Part shown: piece by piece, positions 36,706-46,541 of the stretch
Numbering within the stretch: the first letter of the stretch is position 1
How the letters are laid out: each line of letters starts with the position of its first letter
The notes under the pieces: model-generated
The model's database searches: none
Told to the model about the DNA's origin: nothing
Seen by the model: the letters and a program-made list of their open reading frames with translations, nothing else
Translations under genes and position numbers: made by a program
Source: Paraoerskovia sediminicola
GTDB taxonomy: Bacteria > Actinomycetota > Actinomycetes > Actinomycetales > Cellulomonadaceae
Length of the DNA stretch: 64,000 nt
Reading direction: 5' to 3'
Assembly: GCF_030296575.1 (NCBI RefSeq)
Contig: NZ_AP027729.1
Span: 2,914,001 to 2,978,000, forward strand

Positions 36706-38495
36706 GTGACCGTGCGACGCGTGATGGGGATCGAGACCGAGTACGGCGTGCTCCGTCCCGGTCGGCCGATGGCGAACCCGATGCTCATGTCGAGCCAGGT
36801 CGTGACCACCTACCGGGCGGTCGCGGCCTCGCAGGACGGGGTGCGGGCCCGCGCGCGGTGGGACTACGTCGACGAGGACCCGTTGTCCGACGCGCGGGGG
36901 TTCCGGCTGACCCGTGCGTCGGCTCACCCCTCGCTGCTGACCGACGACCCGTCCCGACCCGCGCCGTCCGGCGACGTACCGGGCGGTGACGCCCCGGGGC
37001 GACCGGATGCCGAGGACGGCGCCGGGGCCGAACGTGAGCCCACCGACGCGTCCGTCGACGGCGCGGGCGCGGGTACCGGCGCGGGTTCGGGCGCAGGCCC
37101 GGACCAGGAGAGCGGCGAGGCCGCGTCGGCCGGCCGGATCCGGCTGCAGCGGGTCGAGCGTCCCAGCGTCGAGGAGTACGACGACCCGAGCGCCGCGAAC
37201 GTCATCCTCACGAACGGTGCCCGGCTCTACGTCGACCACGCGCACCCCGAGTACTCGTCGCCCGAGGTCACGTCGCCCCTGGACGCCGTGCGCTGGGACG
37301 TGGCAGGTGAGCGCGTGATGCTCGAGGCGTCGCGCGCGCTCGCCGGGACGCCGGACGGCGAGGTGGTGCTCTACAAGAACAACGTCGACGGCAAGGGCGC
37401 CAGCTACGGCACGCACGAGAACTTTTTGGTCGACCGTGCGCTGCCGTTCACGACGATCGTCGAAGGGCTCACCCCGTTCCTGGTCACGCGGCAGGTGTTC
37501 ACCGGCTCCGGCCGCGTGGGCCTGGGCCCGACCGGCGACACCCCCGGGTTCCAGCTCTCCCAGCGGGCCGACTACATCGAGGCGGAGGTCGGGCTCGAGA
37601 CGACCCTGCGCCGTCCGATCGTCAACACCCGGGACGAGCCGCACGCGGACCGGGCCCGCTGGCGGCGGCTCCACCTGATCATCGGGGACGCGAACCACTT
37701 CGAGGTCGCGACCTACCTGAAGCTCGGGACCACCTCCCTCGTGCTCTGGGTCCTGGAGAACCTGGACCGGCTGGCCGAGGCCGACGCCGGGGTGCGCGGC
37801 GAGCTCCAGGCCCTGCGGCTGGCCGACCCGGTGGGCGACGTGCAGCGCGTGAGCCGGGACCTCGGGCTCGCCGCCCCGCTGCGGCTCGCAGACGGCGGGT
37901 CGGCCACCGCGCTGGAGATCCAGCACGCGTACCTGGGCATCGTCCGGCGTGCGCTGGACGCCCTGCCTCCGGCGGACGACGACGGGACAGCGGCGGTCGT
38001 CGAGCGCTGGGACTCCGTGCTGCGCGGGCTCGGCGCGGACCGCGACTCCTGCGCCCGGGAGGTCGAGTGGGTAGCGAAGCTCCGCCTGCTCGAGCGCATG
38101 AGGCAGCGGGACGGCCTCGACTGGGACCACCCGCGGCTGGCCACCTTCGACCTCCAGTGGTCCGACGTCAGGCCCGAGCGCGGCGTCTACCACCGCCTCC
38201 TCGCCTCGGGTGCGGCCGAGCGCCTCGTCGACGAGCGCGAGGTCGGGCGGAGCGTCCACCACGCGCCCGCGGACACGCGGGCGTACTTCCGGGGGAGGTC
38301 GTGGCGCGGTTCGGTGAGCACGTCTCGGCCGCGAGCTGGGACTCCGTGATCTTCGACGTCCCGGGTGCGCGGTCGCTGCAGCGCGTGCCGATGCTCGACC
38401 CGCTGCGCGGGACGAAGGAGCACATCGGGGCGCTGCTGGACGAGAGCGGCGACGCGCGGTCGCTGCTCGACCGGCTCTCCGAGCCGGGCCGGTGA
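36706..38495 (+). CDS. dop: Depupylase/Pup deamidase Dop (frameshift at 38291-38295, enlarged Dop loop)
   Basis: Dop converts the Pup C-terminal Gln to Glu and removes Pup from substrates. The glutamine-synthetase-like fold begins VMGIETEYG (E10 and E12) and includes ILTNGARLYVDHAHPEYSSP, YKNNVDGKGASYGTHEN and [10 protein letters not shown]. The C-terminal domain RAYFRGEVVARFGEHVSAAS lies in another frame. One more G in GGGGG repairs it, giving about 596 residues. That is roughly 90 more than I recall for mycobacterial Dop. The excess is a Gly, Ala, Asp and Pro-rich segment at about residues 78-156, at the position of the Dop loop. The gene sits between mpa and pup. Confidence 0.94.
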
Positions 38496-38503
38496 GCGGG
38501 GCC

Positions 38504-38509
38504 TAGTGT
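38504..38509 (+). promoter_or_regulatory. Putative -10 box of pup-prcB-prcA-pafA
   Basis: TAGTGT in the gap after dop lies 105 nt before pup. It could give the abundant small Pup protein its own transcript. Confidence 0.4.
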
Positions 38510-38614
38510 GAGGCACGGATGAAGCAGCGATGACGCACCGGCGCGGAGCGTGCGAGGCACAGGTGGAGACTGGGCACGGCGGCAGGTCGCCGGGCCCCCG
38601 ATCGAGGAGATGAC

Positions 38615-38806
38615 ATGGCTGGTCAGGAACGGATCTCACCGGAGGACCGGCGTCCGGACGACGCACCGGAGCCCGCGACGCCGGTCGCTCCGGCAGCGCA
38701 GGCCGACGATACCGAGGTCGACTCGTTGCTCGAGGAGATCGACGAGGTCCTGGAGTCGAACGCCGAGTCGTTCGTGCGCGGGTTCGTGCAGAAGGGCGGG
38801 CAGTAG
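38615..38806 (+). CDS. pup: Prokaryotic ubiquitin-like protein Pup
   Basis: The 63-residue modifier is attached to target lysines to mark proteins for the proteasome. It is disordered and acidic (EEIDEVLESNAESFVRGFVQ) and ends KGGQ, so the terminal Gln must be deamidated by Dop before ligation by PafA. A GAGGAG ribosome site precedes the ATG. The Mpa-binding helix is in the DDTEVDSLLEEIDEVLE region. The stop is 6 bp before prcB. Confidence 0.98.
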   Translation: MAGQERISPEDRRPDDAPEPATPVAPAAQADDTEVDSLLEEIDEVLESNAESFVRGFVQKGGQ

Positions 38807-38812
38807 GCGCCG

Positions 38813-39693
38813 ATGACTCCTGATCCGCACGGCCGGCTCCCGCGGGCCTACACGACGACCGGCTCCTCGTCCTTCCTGGACTTCGTCACCGCCCAGGCGC
38901 CCCACCTGCTCCCGGGGAACCGGGACGGCGACGGCGCGGTCCAGAGCCATGCGAGCGGTTCGTCCCCGCTCGTCCAGTCGCTCCCGCACGCGACGACGAT
39001 CGTCGCGCTCGTGGTCGACGGCGGTGTCGTGATGGCCGGGGACCGCCGGGCCACGGCGGGGTCGATGATCGCGCACCGCGAGATCGAGAAGGTGTTCCCG
39101 GCCGACGAGTTCTCAGCGGTGGGGATCGCCGGCACCGCGGGCATCGCGATCGATCTCGTGCGGCTGTTCCAGCTCGAGCTCGAGCACTACGAGAAGATCG
39201 AGGGGCAGCTGCTGTCGCTCGACGGCAAGGCCAACCGGCTGTCGACGATGATCCGCTCCAACCTGGGGCTCGCGATGCAGGGTCTCGCGGTCGTGCCGCT
39301 CTTCGCCGGCTACGACCTGCGGCTCGGACGCGGCCGGATCTTCTCCTTCGACGTCACGGGCGGTCGCTACGAGGAGCGCGACCACCACAGCGTGGGATCG
39401 GGGTCGGTCTTCGCCCGCGGGTCGCTCAAGAAGCTCTGGCGCCCGGGGCTCACCGCGGACGAGGGCGTGGCCGTGGCCGTCGAGGCCTTGTTCGACGCCG
39501 CCGACGACGACTCGGCGACGGCCGGGCCGGATACGGTGCGCAAGATCTGGCCGGTGGTCGCGCGCGTGACCGAGGCCGGCTACGCCCGGGCGGCGGACGA
39601 CGAGCTCGCCCCGGTCGTCGACCGGATCGTCGCGCAGCGCGGCGGGGAGGACGTTACCGGACGCGGCGTCGCGGGGGAGGTGGTCTGCGATGA
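38813..39693 (+). CDS. prcB: Proteasome beta subunit PrcB (frameshift at 39673-39677)
   Basis: This is the catalytic subunit of the 20S proteasome, about 293 residues before processing. A 60-residue propeptide precedes the active-site threonine T61 in [16 protein letters not shown]. Conserved segments are [39 protein letters not shown], and [18 protein letters not shown]. Literally the frame runs past prcA. With one more G in GGGGG it ends GVAGGGLR and its TGA overlaps the prcA ATG. The residue before the Thr is Ala, where Gly is usual, which may affect self-cleavage. Confidence 0.94.
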
Positions 39694-40444
39694 CCATGCC
39701 CTTCTACGTCTCGCCCGAGCAGCTCATGCGGGACCGGGCCGACTTCGCGCGCAAGGGGATCGCCCGGGGAAGGTCCGTGGTCGTCGTCGCGTACGACGAC
39801 GGGATCGCGTTCGCGACGCAGAACCCGTCCCGGGCCCTGCACAAGATCTCGGAGATCTACGACCGCATCGCGTTCGCCGCGGTGGGCAAGTACAACGAGT
39901 TCGAGAACCTGCGGGTCGCCGGGGTCCGGTACGCGGACCTGCGCGGGTACTCCTACGACCGCTCGGACGTCGATGCCCGCGGGCTGGCGAACGCCTACGC
40001 GCAGACGCTCGGCACGGCCTTCACGACCGAGTCGAAGCCGCTCGAGGTCGAGCTCGTCGTCGCGGAGGTCGGGCCGACCGAGGCGCAGGACCAGATCTAC
40101 CGGCTCTCGTACGACGGGACGGTCGCCGACGAGCACGGGTTCGTGGTGATGGGGGTCGCGCCGAGGAGCTGCGCGACCACGTCGCCGACGGGTGGCGACC
40201 GGGCATGGCGCTGGGCGAGGTGCTGCGCCTCGCCGCGACGGCTCTCGCGCACCCGGGTGGCAGCGGCGCCGCGCCCGAGACCGACGCCGGCGACACCACC
40301 GAGGCGCCTGCGGCCGTCCCCGCCGCCGAGCTCGAGGTCGGGGTCCTCGACCGCACGCGCCCGCGGCGCGCGTTCCGCAGGCTCGCGGGGGACACCCTCG
40401 CCGGCCTTCTCCAGACGCCCGACGCCCCGGAGGACACGCGATGA
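39690..40444 (+). CDS. prcA: Proteasome alpha subunit PrcA (frameshift at 40151-40155)
   Basis: PrcA forms the outer rings that gate the 20S proteasome and bind Mpa; the repaired length is about 251 residues. The N-terminal signature is [20 protein letters not shown] and [14 protein letters not shown]. The fold continues with [20 protein letters not shown] and [14 protein letters not shown]. After HGFVVMG the frame changes and resumes [19 protein letters not shown]. One G added to GGGGG restores it. The C-terminus carries an acidic Ala- and Pro-rich tail. The ATG and TGA overlap prcB and pafA respectively. Confidence 0.94.
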
Positions 40445-41801
40445 ACCGACGGATCTTCGGCCTGGAGACCGAGTACGGGGTGACGTGCGCCTCGGACGAC
40501 GGCCGTGGGCTCTCGGCCGACGAGGTGGCCCGCTACCTGTTCCGCAAGGTGGTCGCGTGGGGGCGCTCGTCCAACGTGTTCCTGCGCAACGGGTCGCGGC
40601 TCTACCTGGACGTCGGCTCCCACCCGGAGTACGCCACGGCGGAGTGCGACGACATCGAGCAGCTCGTCGCCTACGACCGCGGCGGCGAACGGATCCTCGA
40701 AGGTCTCGTGGCCGACGCCCAGCAGCGGCTCGTCCACGAGGGACTGCCGGGCAAGGTCCACCTGTTCAAGAACAACACGGACTCCGCGGGCAACTCCTAC
40801 GGCTGTCACGAGAACTACCTCGTCCGGCGCCAGGGCGACTTCGCCCGGTTGTCGGACGTCCTGGTGCCGTTCTTCATCACCCGTCAGGTGCTGACCGGTG
40901 CGGGCAAGGTCCTCGCCACCCCGCGCGGTGCGACCTACTGCCTGTCCCAGCGGGCCGACCACATCTGGGAGGCGGTGTCGAGCGCGACGACGAGGTCGCG
41001 CCCCATCATCAACACCCGCGACGAACCGCACGCCGACGCCGAGAGCTACCGGCGTCTGCACGTCATCGTCGGCGACTCGTCGATGGCCGAGCCGACGACG
41101 ATGCTCAAGGTGGGCGCCACCGACCTCGTCCTGCGGACCATCGAGGCAGGCATCCCCGCGCGAGACCTGAGCCTGGAGAACCCGATCCGGGCGATCCGGG
41201 AGATCAGCCACGACATGACCGGCAAGCACCCGGTCCAGCTCTCCAACGGCAGGACGATCACCGCCATCGACCTCCAGGGGAGTACCTCGCCCGCGCCAGG
41301 TCGTACGCGGAGTCCCAGGGCGACCTGACCCCCATGACGAAGCGGGTGCTCGAGCTCTGGGAGCGCGGGCTGCGCGCGCTCGAGACCGGTGACCTGTCGC
41401 TCGTCGACCGTGAGCTGGACTGGGTGATCAAGCTGCGCCTGATCCGCAGGTACCAGGAGAAGCACGGGCTGGATCTCGCCGACCCCCGGATCGCCCGCCT
41501 CGACCTCGCCTACCACGACATCTCGCGGACCGAGGGCCTGTACAACCTCCTTGCGGCGCGCGGCATGGTCGACCGCCTGACCACCGACCTCGAGGTGTTC
41601 GAGTCCACGGCGGTGCCGCCGCAGACCACCCGCGCGAAGCTGCGTGGCGACTTCGTGCGGGCGGCCCAGGAGGCGCGCCGGGACTACACCGTGGACTGGG
41701 TGCACCTCAAGCTCAACGACCAGGCGCAGCGCACGGTGCTGTGCAAGGACCCGTTCCAGAACGTCGACGAGAGGGTCGAGCGGCTCATCGCCGCGATGTG
41801 A
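40441..41801 (+). CDS. pafA: Pup ligase PafA (frameshift at 41277-41280)
   Basis: PafA uses ATP to join the Pup C-terminal Glu to lysines of target proteins. It begins [15 protein letters not shown], placing the metal-binding glutamate at E9. It contains [19 protein letters not shown] with the catalytic Asp, [18 protein letters not shown] and [19 protein letters not shown]. After TAIDLQG the frame changes and resumes [16 protein letters not shown]. One G in GGGG repairs it to 453 residues, the usual length. The ATG overlaps the prcA stop. Confidence 0.95.
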
Positions 41802-41833
41802 CCTGCGCGTTCCTCCCGTGCAGGCCAGGCACG

Positions 41834-41839
41834 TAAGGT
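41834..41839 (+). promoter_or_regulatory. Putative leaderless -10 box of the FKBP gene
   Basis: TAAGGT lies 8 nt before the GTG at 41848, with no ribosome site. Confidence 0.45.
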
Positions 41840-41847
41840 GTCCCGTT

Positions 41848-42926
41848 GTGCGCCGCCTCGTCCTCCTCCCGATCCTGCTCGCCCTCGTGGCGACGCTCGG
41901 TGCGTGCGGCATCGACTTCCGCGACGACAGCGCCGAAGGTCCCGCCGACACGGTCGTGAGCGTGTCCGGTTCTGCTGACGTGGCACCTGCCGTCGGATAC
42001 GAGGCGCCCGTCGTGGTGTCCGAGCCGTGGACCGAGACCGTCTGGGTCGGCACCGGCGCCCCGCTCGTCGCGGGCGGGGACGTGCTGCTCAACATGTACG
42101 CCGAGGACGGCCGCGACCACTCGGTCATCAGCGACACCTACGGCGGAAGCCCGCGCCTGCAGCGCATGGACCCTGCCGACCTCGGGCGCCGGCTCTACAC
42201 GGCGCTCGAGGGACAGCGCGTCGGCGCGCGGGTGCTGCTCGTCGGCGCGGACGAGGGCAGCGGGTCAGGGTCGGTCGACGTCGCCGGCGGCACGGCCGAG
42301 GGTTCCGCCGAGGAGCTGCCCGCCGAGGCTCCTGACGAGGCTCCTGACGAGGGGGCTACCGGGAGTGACGAGGCGCGGGCCGGCGAGAACCCGCCCAAGG
42401 ACTCCGGGGACGACGTGCCCCTCGTCGTCGTCGTCGACGTGCTGCCGACCTCGGCGCACGGGGACCCGGTCGACCCTGACCCCACGGCGCCCACGGTCGA
42501 GGCGCTCCCGGGCGCCGAGCCGGTGGTGACGATCCCCGACACAGACCCACCCACCGACCTCACGGTCAGGACCCTCGTCCGCGGCCCTGGTCGGCAGGTC
42601 GAGCCCGGCAACACGGTGACGGTGCGGTATGTCGGCGTCTCCTGGAGCGACGGCCAGGTGATCGACTCCAACTGGGAGTCGGGCAGCGTCTTCACGACCG
42701 TCTTCGGGCTCGGCACCGTCGTCGACGCCTGGGAGGAGGGGCTCCTCGAGCAGTCCGTGGGGAGCCGCGTCCTCCTCGTCGCCCCACCGTCGGTGGCCTA
42801 CGGTGGCACCGGGTCGGCGCTCGCGGACGAGACGCTGGTCTACGTCGTCGACATCCTGGACACCCGGTCGGCGGCGACCGACGAGACCGGGGCGACGGCG
42901 TCGCCCCGGATTCCCTGGAGGACTGA
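41848..42926 (+). CDS. FKBP-type peptidyl-prolyl isomerase, putative lipoprotein (frameshift near 42904-42907)
   Basis: The protein is about 359 residues when repaired. An N-terminal signal with a lipobox (LVATLGAC, Cys about residue 18) predicts membrane anchoring outside the cell. A C-terminal FKBP domain contains [39 protein letters not shown] and PPSVAYGG. The first half holds a second, degenerate FKBP-like segment ([20 protein letters not shown] to [10 protein letters not shown]). An acidic APDE-repeat linker joins them. The natural stop (TGA at 42924) needs one C more in CCCC. FKBP genes commonly follow pafA in this group. Confidence 0.88.
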
Positions 42927-42928
42927 AC

Positions 42929-43699
42929 GTGCCGGTGACCGTACGCGTGATCCCTTGCCTCGACGTCGACGCGGGCCGCGTCGTCAAGGGCGTGAACTTC
43001 GAGAACCTGCGCGACGCGGGCGACCCGGTCGAGCTGGCGTCCCGGTATGACACGGAGGGCGCTGACGAGGTGACGTTCCTCGACGTGTCGGCGTCCTCGG
43101 GCGACCGCGCGACGATGTACGACGTCGTCTCTCGGACCGCGGAGCAGGTGTTCGTCCCCCTCACGGTCGGTGGTGGGGTCAGGACCGCGGACGACGTGGA
43201 CCGGCTCCTGCGCGCGGGCGCGGACAAGGTCGGGGTCAACACGGCGGCGATCGCGCGCCCGGAGCTGATCGCGGAGATCGCCGACAGGTTCGGCAGCCAG
43301 GTCCTCGTGCTGTCCGTCGACGCACGGCGCGTCACCGGGGACGTCCGGACGGAGTCCGGGTTCGAGGTCACCACGCACGGCGGTCGTCGTGGCACCGGGA
43401 TCGACGCCGTGGCGTGGGCCGCCCGTGCCGCCGAGCTCGGCGCCGGGGAGATCCTGCTCAACTCGATGGACGCCGACGGCACGACGAGCGGGTTCGACCT
43501 GGAGATGCTCGGCGCGATCCGTTCTCAGGTCCGGGTCCCCCTGATCGCGAGCGGCGGGGCGGGGACCCCCGCGCACTTCGTGGACGCTGCGCGCGCGGGG
43601 GCCGACGCGGTCCTCGCGGCGAGCGTCTTCCACTTCGGCGCGATGACGGTCGACGACGTCAAGGCGACCATGCGGGCCGAGGGCATCGCGGTCCGCTGA
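42929..43699 (+). CDS. hisF: Imidazole glycerol phosphate synthase subunit HisF
   Basis: The 256-residue cyclase half of the HisFH complex makes imidazole glycerol phosphate and AICAR in histidine synthesis. The (beta-alpha)8 barrel has the catalytic aspartates D12 in [16 protein letters not shown] and D131 in LSVDARR. Phosphate-binding loops are [24 protein letters not shown] and ASGGAG. The GTG has GGAGG 7 nt upstream. The partner hisH is not in the window and hisI lies 7.7 kb downstream. Confidence 0.97.
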   Translation: MPVTVRVIPCLDVDAGRVVKGVNFENLRDAGDPVELASRYDTEGADEVTFLDVSASSGDRATMYDVVSRTAEQVFVPLTVGGGVRTADDVDRLLRAGADKVGVNTAAIARPELIAEIADRFGSQVLVLSVDARRVTGDVRTESGFEVTTHGGRRGTGIDAVAWAARAAELGAGEILLNSMDADGTTSGFDLEMLGAIRSQVRVPLIASGGAGTPAHFVDAARAGADAVLAASVFHFGAMTVDDVKATMRAEGIAVR

Positions 43700-43739
43700 G
43701 GGGGCAGGCGCCGGCCGCCGTGCCCTGCTCGCCGTGCTC

Positions 43740-43760
43740 GAGGGCCGAGGGCCGAGTGCC
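43740..43760. repeat. Three copies of a GAGGGCC heptamer
   Basis: GAGGGCC, GAGGGCC and GAGTGCC lie in the 129-bp gap between convergent hisF and the arylsulfotransferase-like gene. The unit is a rotation of the GCCGAGG variant in the array at 12221-12311. Confidence 0.7.
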
Positions 43761-43828
43761 GGGAGGGCCGCGCCACGCGCTGGGGCCCGGGTCCGGGGCT
43801 CGATTCTGGGGTCGGCCGGGGACACAGG

Positions 43829-45794
43829 TCAGGGCAGCGTGACGGTCGTCGTCCCGAGCACCTCTCCTGCCGACCCCAGCGCCTGGACCAGCGCCTGCGA
43901 GGGGCGGGGCTCGCCGTCCGGGTCCCCGCCGTCGCCCTCCGGAGCGCCGCTCTGCCACTCGATCCGGGTCTCGAACCCCGTACGGCCGGTCGTCACCTCG
44001 ACGTCCCCGTCCCGCAGACGCCAGGCGTCGACCTCGGTGGCACCGTTCCAGCTCGCGTGCACCACGACGGAGTCGCCGTCCTGGGTCGCGACCGCGCTGG
44101 GGCCCTCGAGGGGGTCGCCCGTCCACTCACGCTGCTGGAACCGGTACGACGTGACGACGAGGTCGTCGTCCCACCCGCTGTCCGAGAGCAGCTCCCCGGT
44201 GTCCGACATGCGTGACCACCGGGGGATCGCGCCCCAGCCGACGAGCACGTCGCCGCTCGGCGTCTCCTGGAAGCTGCCCTGGCTCGTGGCGTAGAGGCCC
44301 TCGGGGTGGGGGTACTCGGTCGCCACCGTGACGGTCATCGCCTGCTCGTCCACGTCGAGCGCGAGCCCGCGTGACGACGTCCGGGCGACGTCGTCGCAGC
44401 GCCCCCGTTGTCGAACAGCGTCAGCGTCCCGTCGGTCGACCTGCGCAGGTCGTGCTGCCGCATGAATGCGGCGTCGTCCGCGACGGCGAAGTCGGACGCG
44501 CGGCCACCGAGCCGCCACACGACGTCCCCCGTCGTCCGGTCGATCTTGTAGAGCGCGCAGGTGTTGCGCGCGGACAGCAGGAGGTTGCCGTCGTCGTCCT
44601 CGGAGACGGAGTTGAGGTGGACGGGGTCGTACGGCGTCGGCTGGTCCTCGCCCTCGCCCTCGCCCTCGGTCGTCTGGTCGTCCGGGTCGTCGTCCGGGTC
44701 GTCGGCCGGGTCGTCGGCCAGCGTGCCGCCTGCGTCCATGGCGCTGAACGACTCGTGCGGGTCGAGGTGGCCCAGGGCGTGCCACTCGAAGAGCACCGCG
44801 CCGGTCGCCACGTCGACCTCGAGCACCACGTTGTCGAGGATCCGTCCGGCGGCCTCGCCCCCGAGCGTCCGCAGGTCCATGGTCAGCGGCTCGTACGCCA
44901 GCGCGAGCAGCGTCCCGTGGTCGGTCAGGGTCACCTCGTGGAAGTCGAGCTCGTGCCCGTTCGCCTCCGGGATGCGGGCGACCTCCTGGTAGGAGTCGTC
45001 GACGGCGACGACGGCACCGAACCCGTAGCCGGGGCCGGCCAGCCCCTCCCACCAGGAGATCACCGCGTCGCCGTCGATCTCGGCGACGTCGACCGCTCGC
45101 GCGTCCACGCCGTCCATCGGGGCGAACCAGACGGTCTCGCCGTCGTCGTCGACGAGGAGCGGACCCTTCTGCCCGAACCCGTTCTTCACCCCGGCGACGA
45201 CGTAGCCGGGTCGGTCGGGCGGGTCGAGCGGCGTCGACCGGACGACGGGCGGGTGCAGGTCCGGGGCGGAGACGTACCTGGCGACGTCGTCGTCCGCCGC
45301 CGGCTCCTCGACGGGGACGTCGCCCAGAGGGGGCGGTCCGCGAGGGTGGCGACGGTGAGGGTCCACCGGCCGTCGTCGGACCCGCGGACGTCGAAGGGTG
45401 CGTGGACCGTGACGTCCTCGCCCTCGTCGAACGGCTCGACGGGGACGAGGCTCGCGCCGTCGCCGTCCGAGTGCTCCAGCAGGGTGAGCTCGTGCTTGCC
45501 CGAGGTGGACCCGGTGACCACGACGGAGCGCAGCGCGGGCGCCGTCGGGGCGTCGCGGCCGTCCCAACGGAGGGAGACCTGCGCCCCTGGGTGGACGACG
45601 GTGGTGCCGGGCAGCGGGAACGCGGTCACCGGCCCCGTGGCCGGTGACCGGACGTCCGCCGCCGGGGTCGTCGCGCTGAGCGACGACGCCGAGCCCGGGA
45701 GCGTCGGCCCCTCGGGAGTCGCCGCCTCGAGCCCTGCGAGCGCGAGACCGCTCACCAGACAGGTCCCGGCGGCCAGGACCGCGCCCGCCCTCAC
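43829..45794 (-). CDS. Arylsulfotransferase-family protein (two frameshifts, 44402-44406 and 45329-45333)
   Basis: The protein is about 655 residues when both breaks are repaired. An N-terminal signal (MRAGAVLAAGTCLVSGLALA) suggests export. A beta-sandwich-like region follows, then a beta-propeller of the arylsulfotransferase type. The propeller signature is YDPVHLNSVSEDDDGNLLLS, then SARNTCALYKIDRTTGDVVW. A poly-Asp and Glu-Gly linker (DDPADDPDDDPDDQ) sits before that motif. Each break is a G/C run of five that needs one more base. Enzyme activity is uncertain. The GTG overlaps the stop of the upstream gene. Confidence 0.82.
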
Positions 45795-46465
45795 GGCGAC
45801 CGGTCGCCCTGCGGCCCGTCGTCGGCGGGGCCGGGGTCGTCGGCGCGACCCTGCGCACCCGGTACCGCCGAGACGAAGGCCGCGACGTCGTCGTCCGACC
45901 CGTGGAGAGCGACGTCGCTCGCCCGGCCACGCCCGGAGGCGTGGAGCACGAGCTCCTCGACGCGGCCGCGGACGGCGACGGACCCCTGGCCGGAGCGCGC
46001 CCGGCGAGCGACGAACCGGCGACCGTCGGGGTCGACGAGGAGGACACCGACGGGGCTGCGCCGGTAGGTCAGCCGGGCGAAGAACCCGATCCGGTCGCGG
46101 AGCGCCGCGACGAGCCCCTCCGGGAGGTCCCGCTCCGCCGGGCGCCCAGCGCCCCGACGCACGTCCTCGCCGTGGATGAACAGCTCTGCGAGGTCGATCG
46201 CGTCACCGGCCCACGAGTGCGGGCTGAGGCGGCCGGGTGGCTGGGCGACCTCGTCGACGAGCCGGGCGTACGAGGCGGGGTCGGCCGACGCGGCGGCGAG
46301 CGTGGAGACGCCCGAGCTCGTCGCGCGCCACGGCCGGTGCTCGCGCAGGTACACATGGGCGGCGAGGTGCGCGGCGGTCCAGCCCTCGCACAGCGTGGGT
46401 GCCGAGGGCTCCACGGACCGCAGCTCGAGGACGAGACGGTCACGCAGCCACGGGTACCAGTGCAT
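45791..46465 (-). CDS. TIGR03085/DinB-like metal-binding protein
   Basis: The 224-residue protein resembles the maleylpyruvate isomerase N-terminal (DinB-like) family that actinobacteria annotate as TIGR03085. Landmarks are CEGWTAAHLAAHVYLREHRP, which has the metal-ligand histidines, and DLAELFIHGEDVRRG. A gene of this type is often found near hisF/hisI. Members may use mycothiol, but the substrate is unknown. It is the first gene of a minus-strand pair and its stop overlaps the GTG of the arylsulfotransferase-like gene. Confidence 0.82.
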   Translation of the reverse strand: MHWYPWLRDRLVLELRSVEPSAPTLCEGWTAAHLAAHVYLREHRPWRATSSGVSTLAAASADPASYARLVDEVAQPPGRLSPHSWAGDAIDLAELFIHGEDVRRGAGRPAERDLPEGLVAALRDRIGFFARLTYRRSPVGVLLVDPDGRRFVARRARSGQGSVAVRGRVEELVLHASGRGRASDVALHGSDDDVAAFVSAVPGAQGRADDPGPADDGPQGDRSP

Positions 46466-46528
46466 GGGTCATGCTTGCACGCGCCGCGGCACGGTCGCAC
46501 GGGCACGTGGCTCGGGCTGCCGCGCGGC

Positions 46529-46534
46529 TAGGCT
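46529..46534 (+). promoter_or_regulatory. Putative leaderless -10 box of the alpha/beta hydrolase gene
   Basis: TAGGCT lies 7 nt before the ATG at 46542, with no ribosome site. Confidence 0.5.
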
Positions 46535-46541
46535 GACCGGC

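Noticed and set aside
36664..38262. A 532-codon minus-strand frame opposite dop
   Set aside because: Dop on the plus strand is firmly identified; the mirror frame has no family signature.
38813..40444. A PrcB-PrcA fusion read as one 543-residue protein
   Set aside because: The middle third is out-of-frame translation of prcA. It arises from a missing G in prcB and another in prcA, which also bring the first frame back to the true prcA end.
41277..41280. Programmed ribosomal frameshifting in pafA and neighbours
   Set aside because: No slippery heptamer with a downstream stimulator is shared, and the same break occurs in unrelated genes such as rpsD and gltB; a sequencing cause is simpler.
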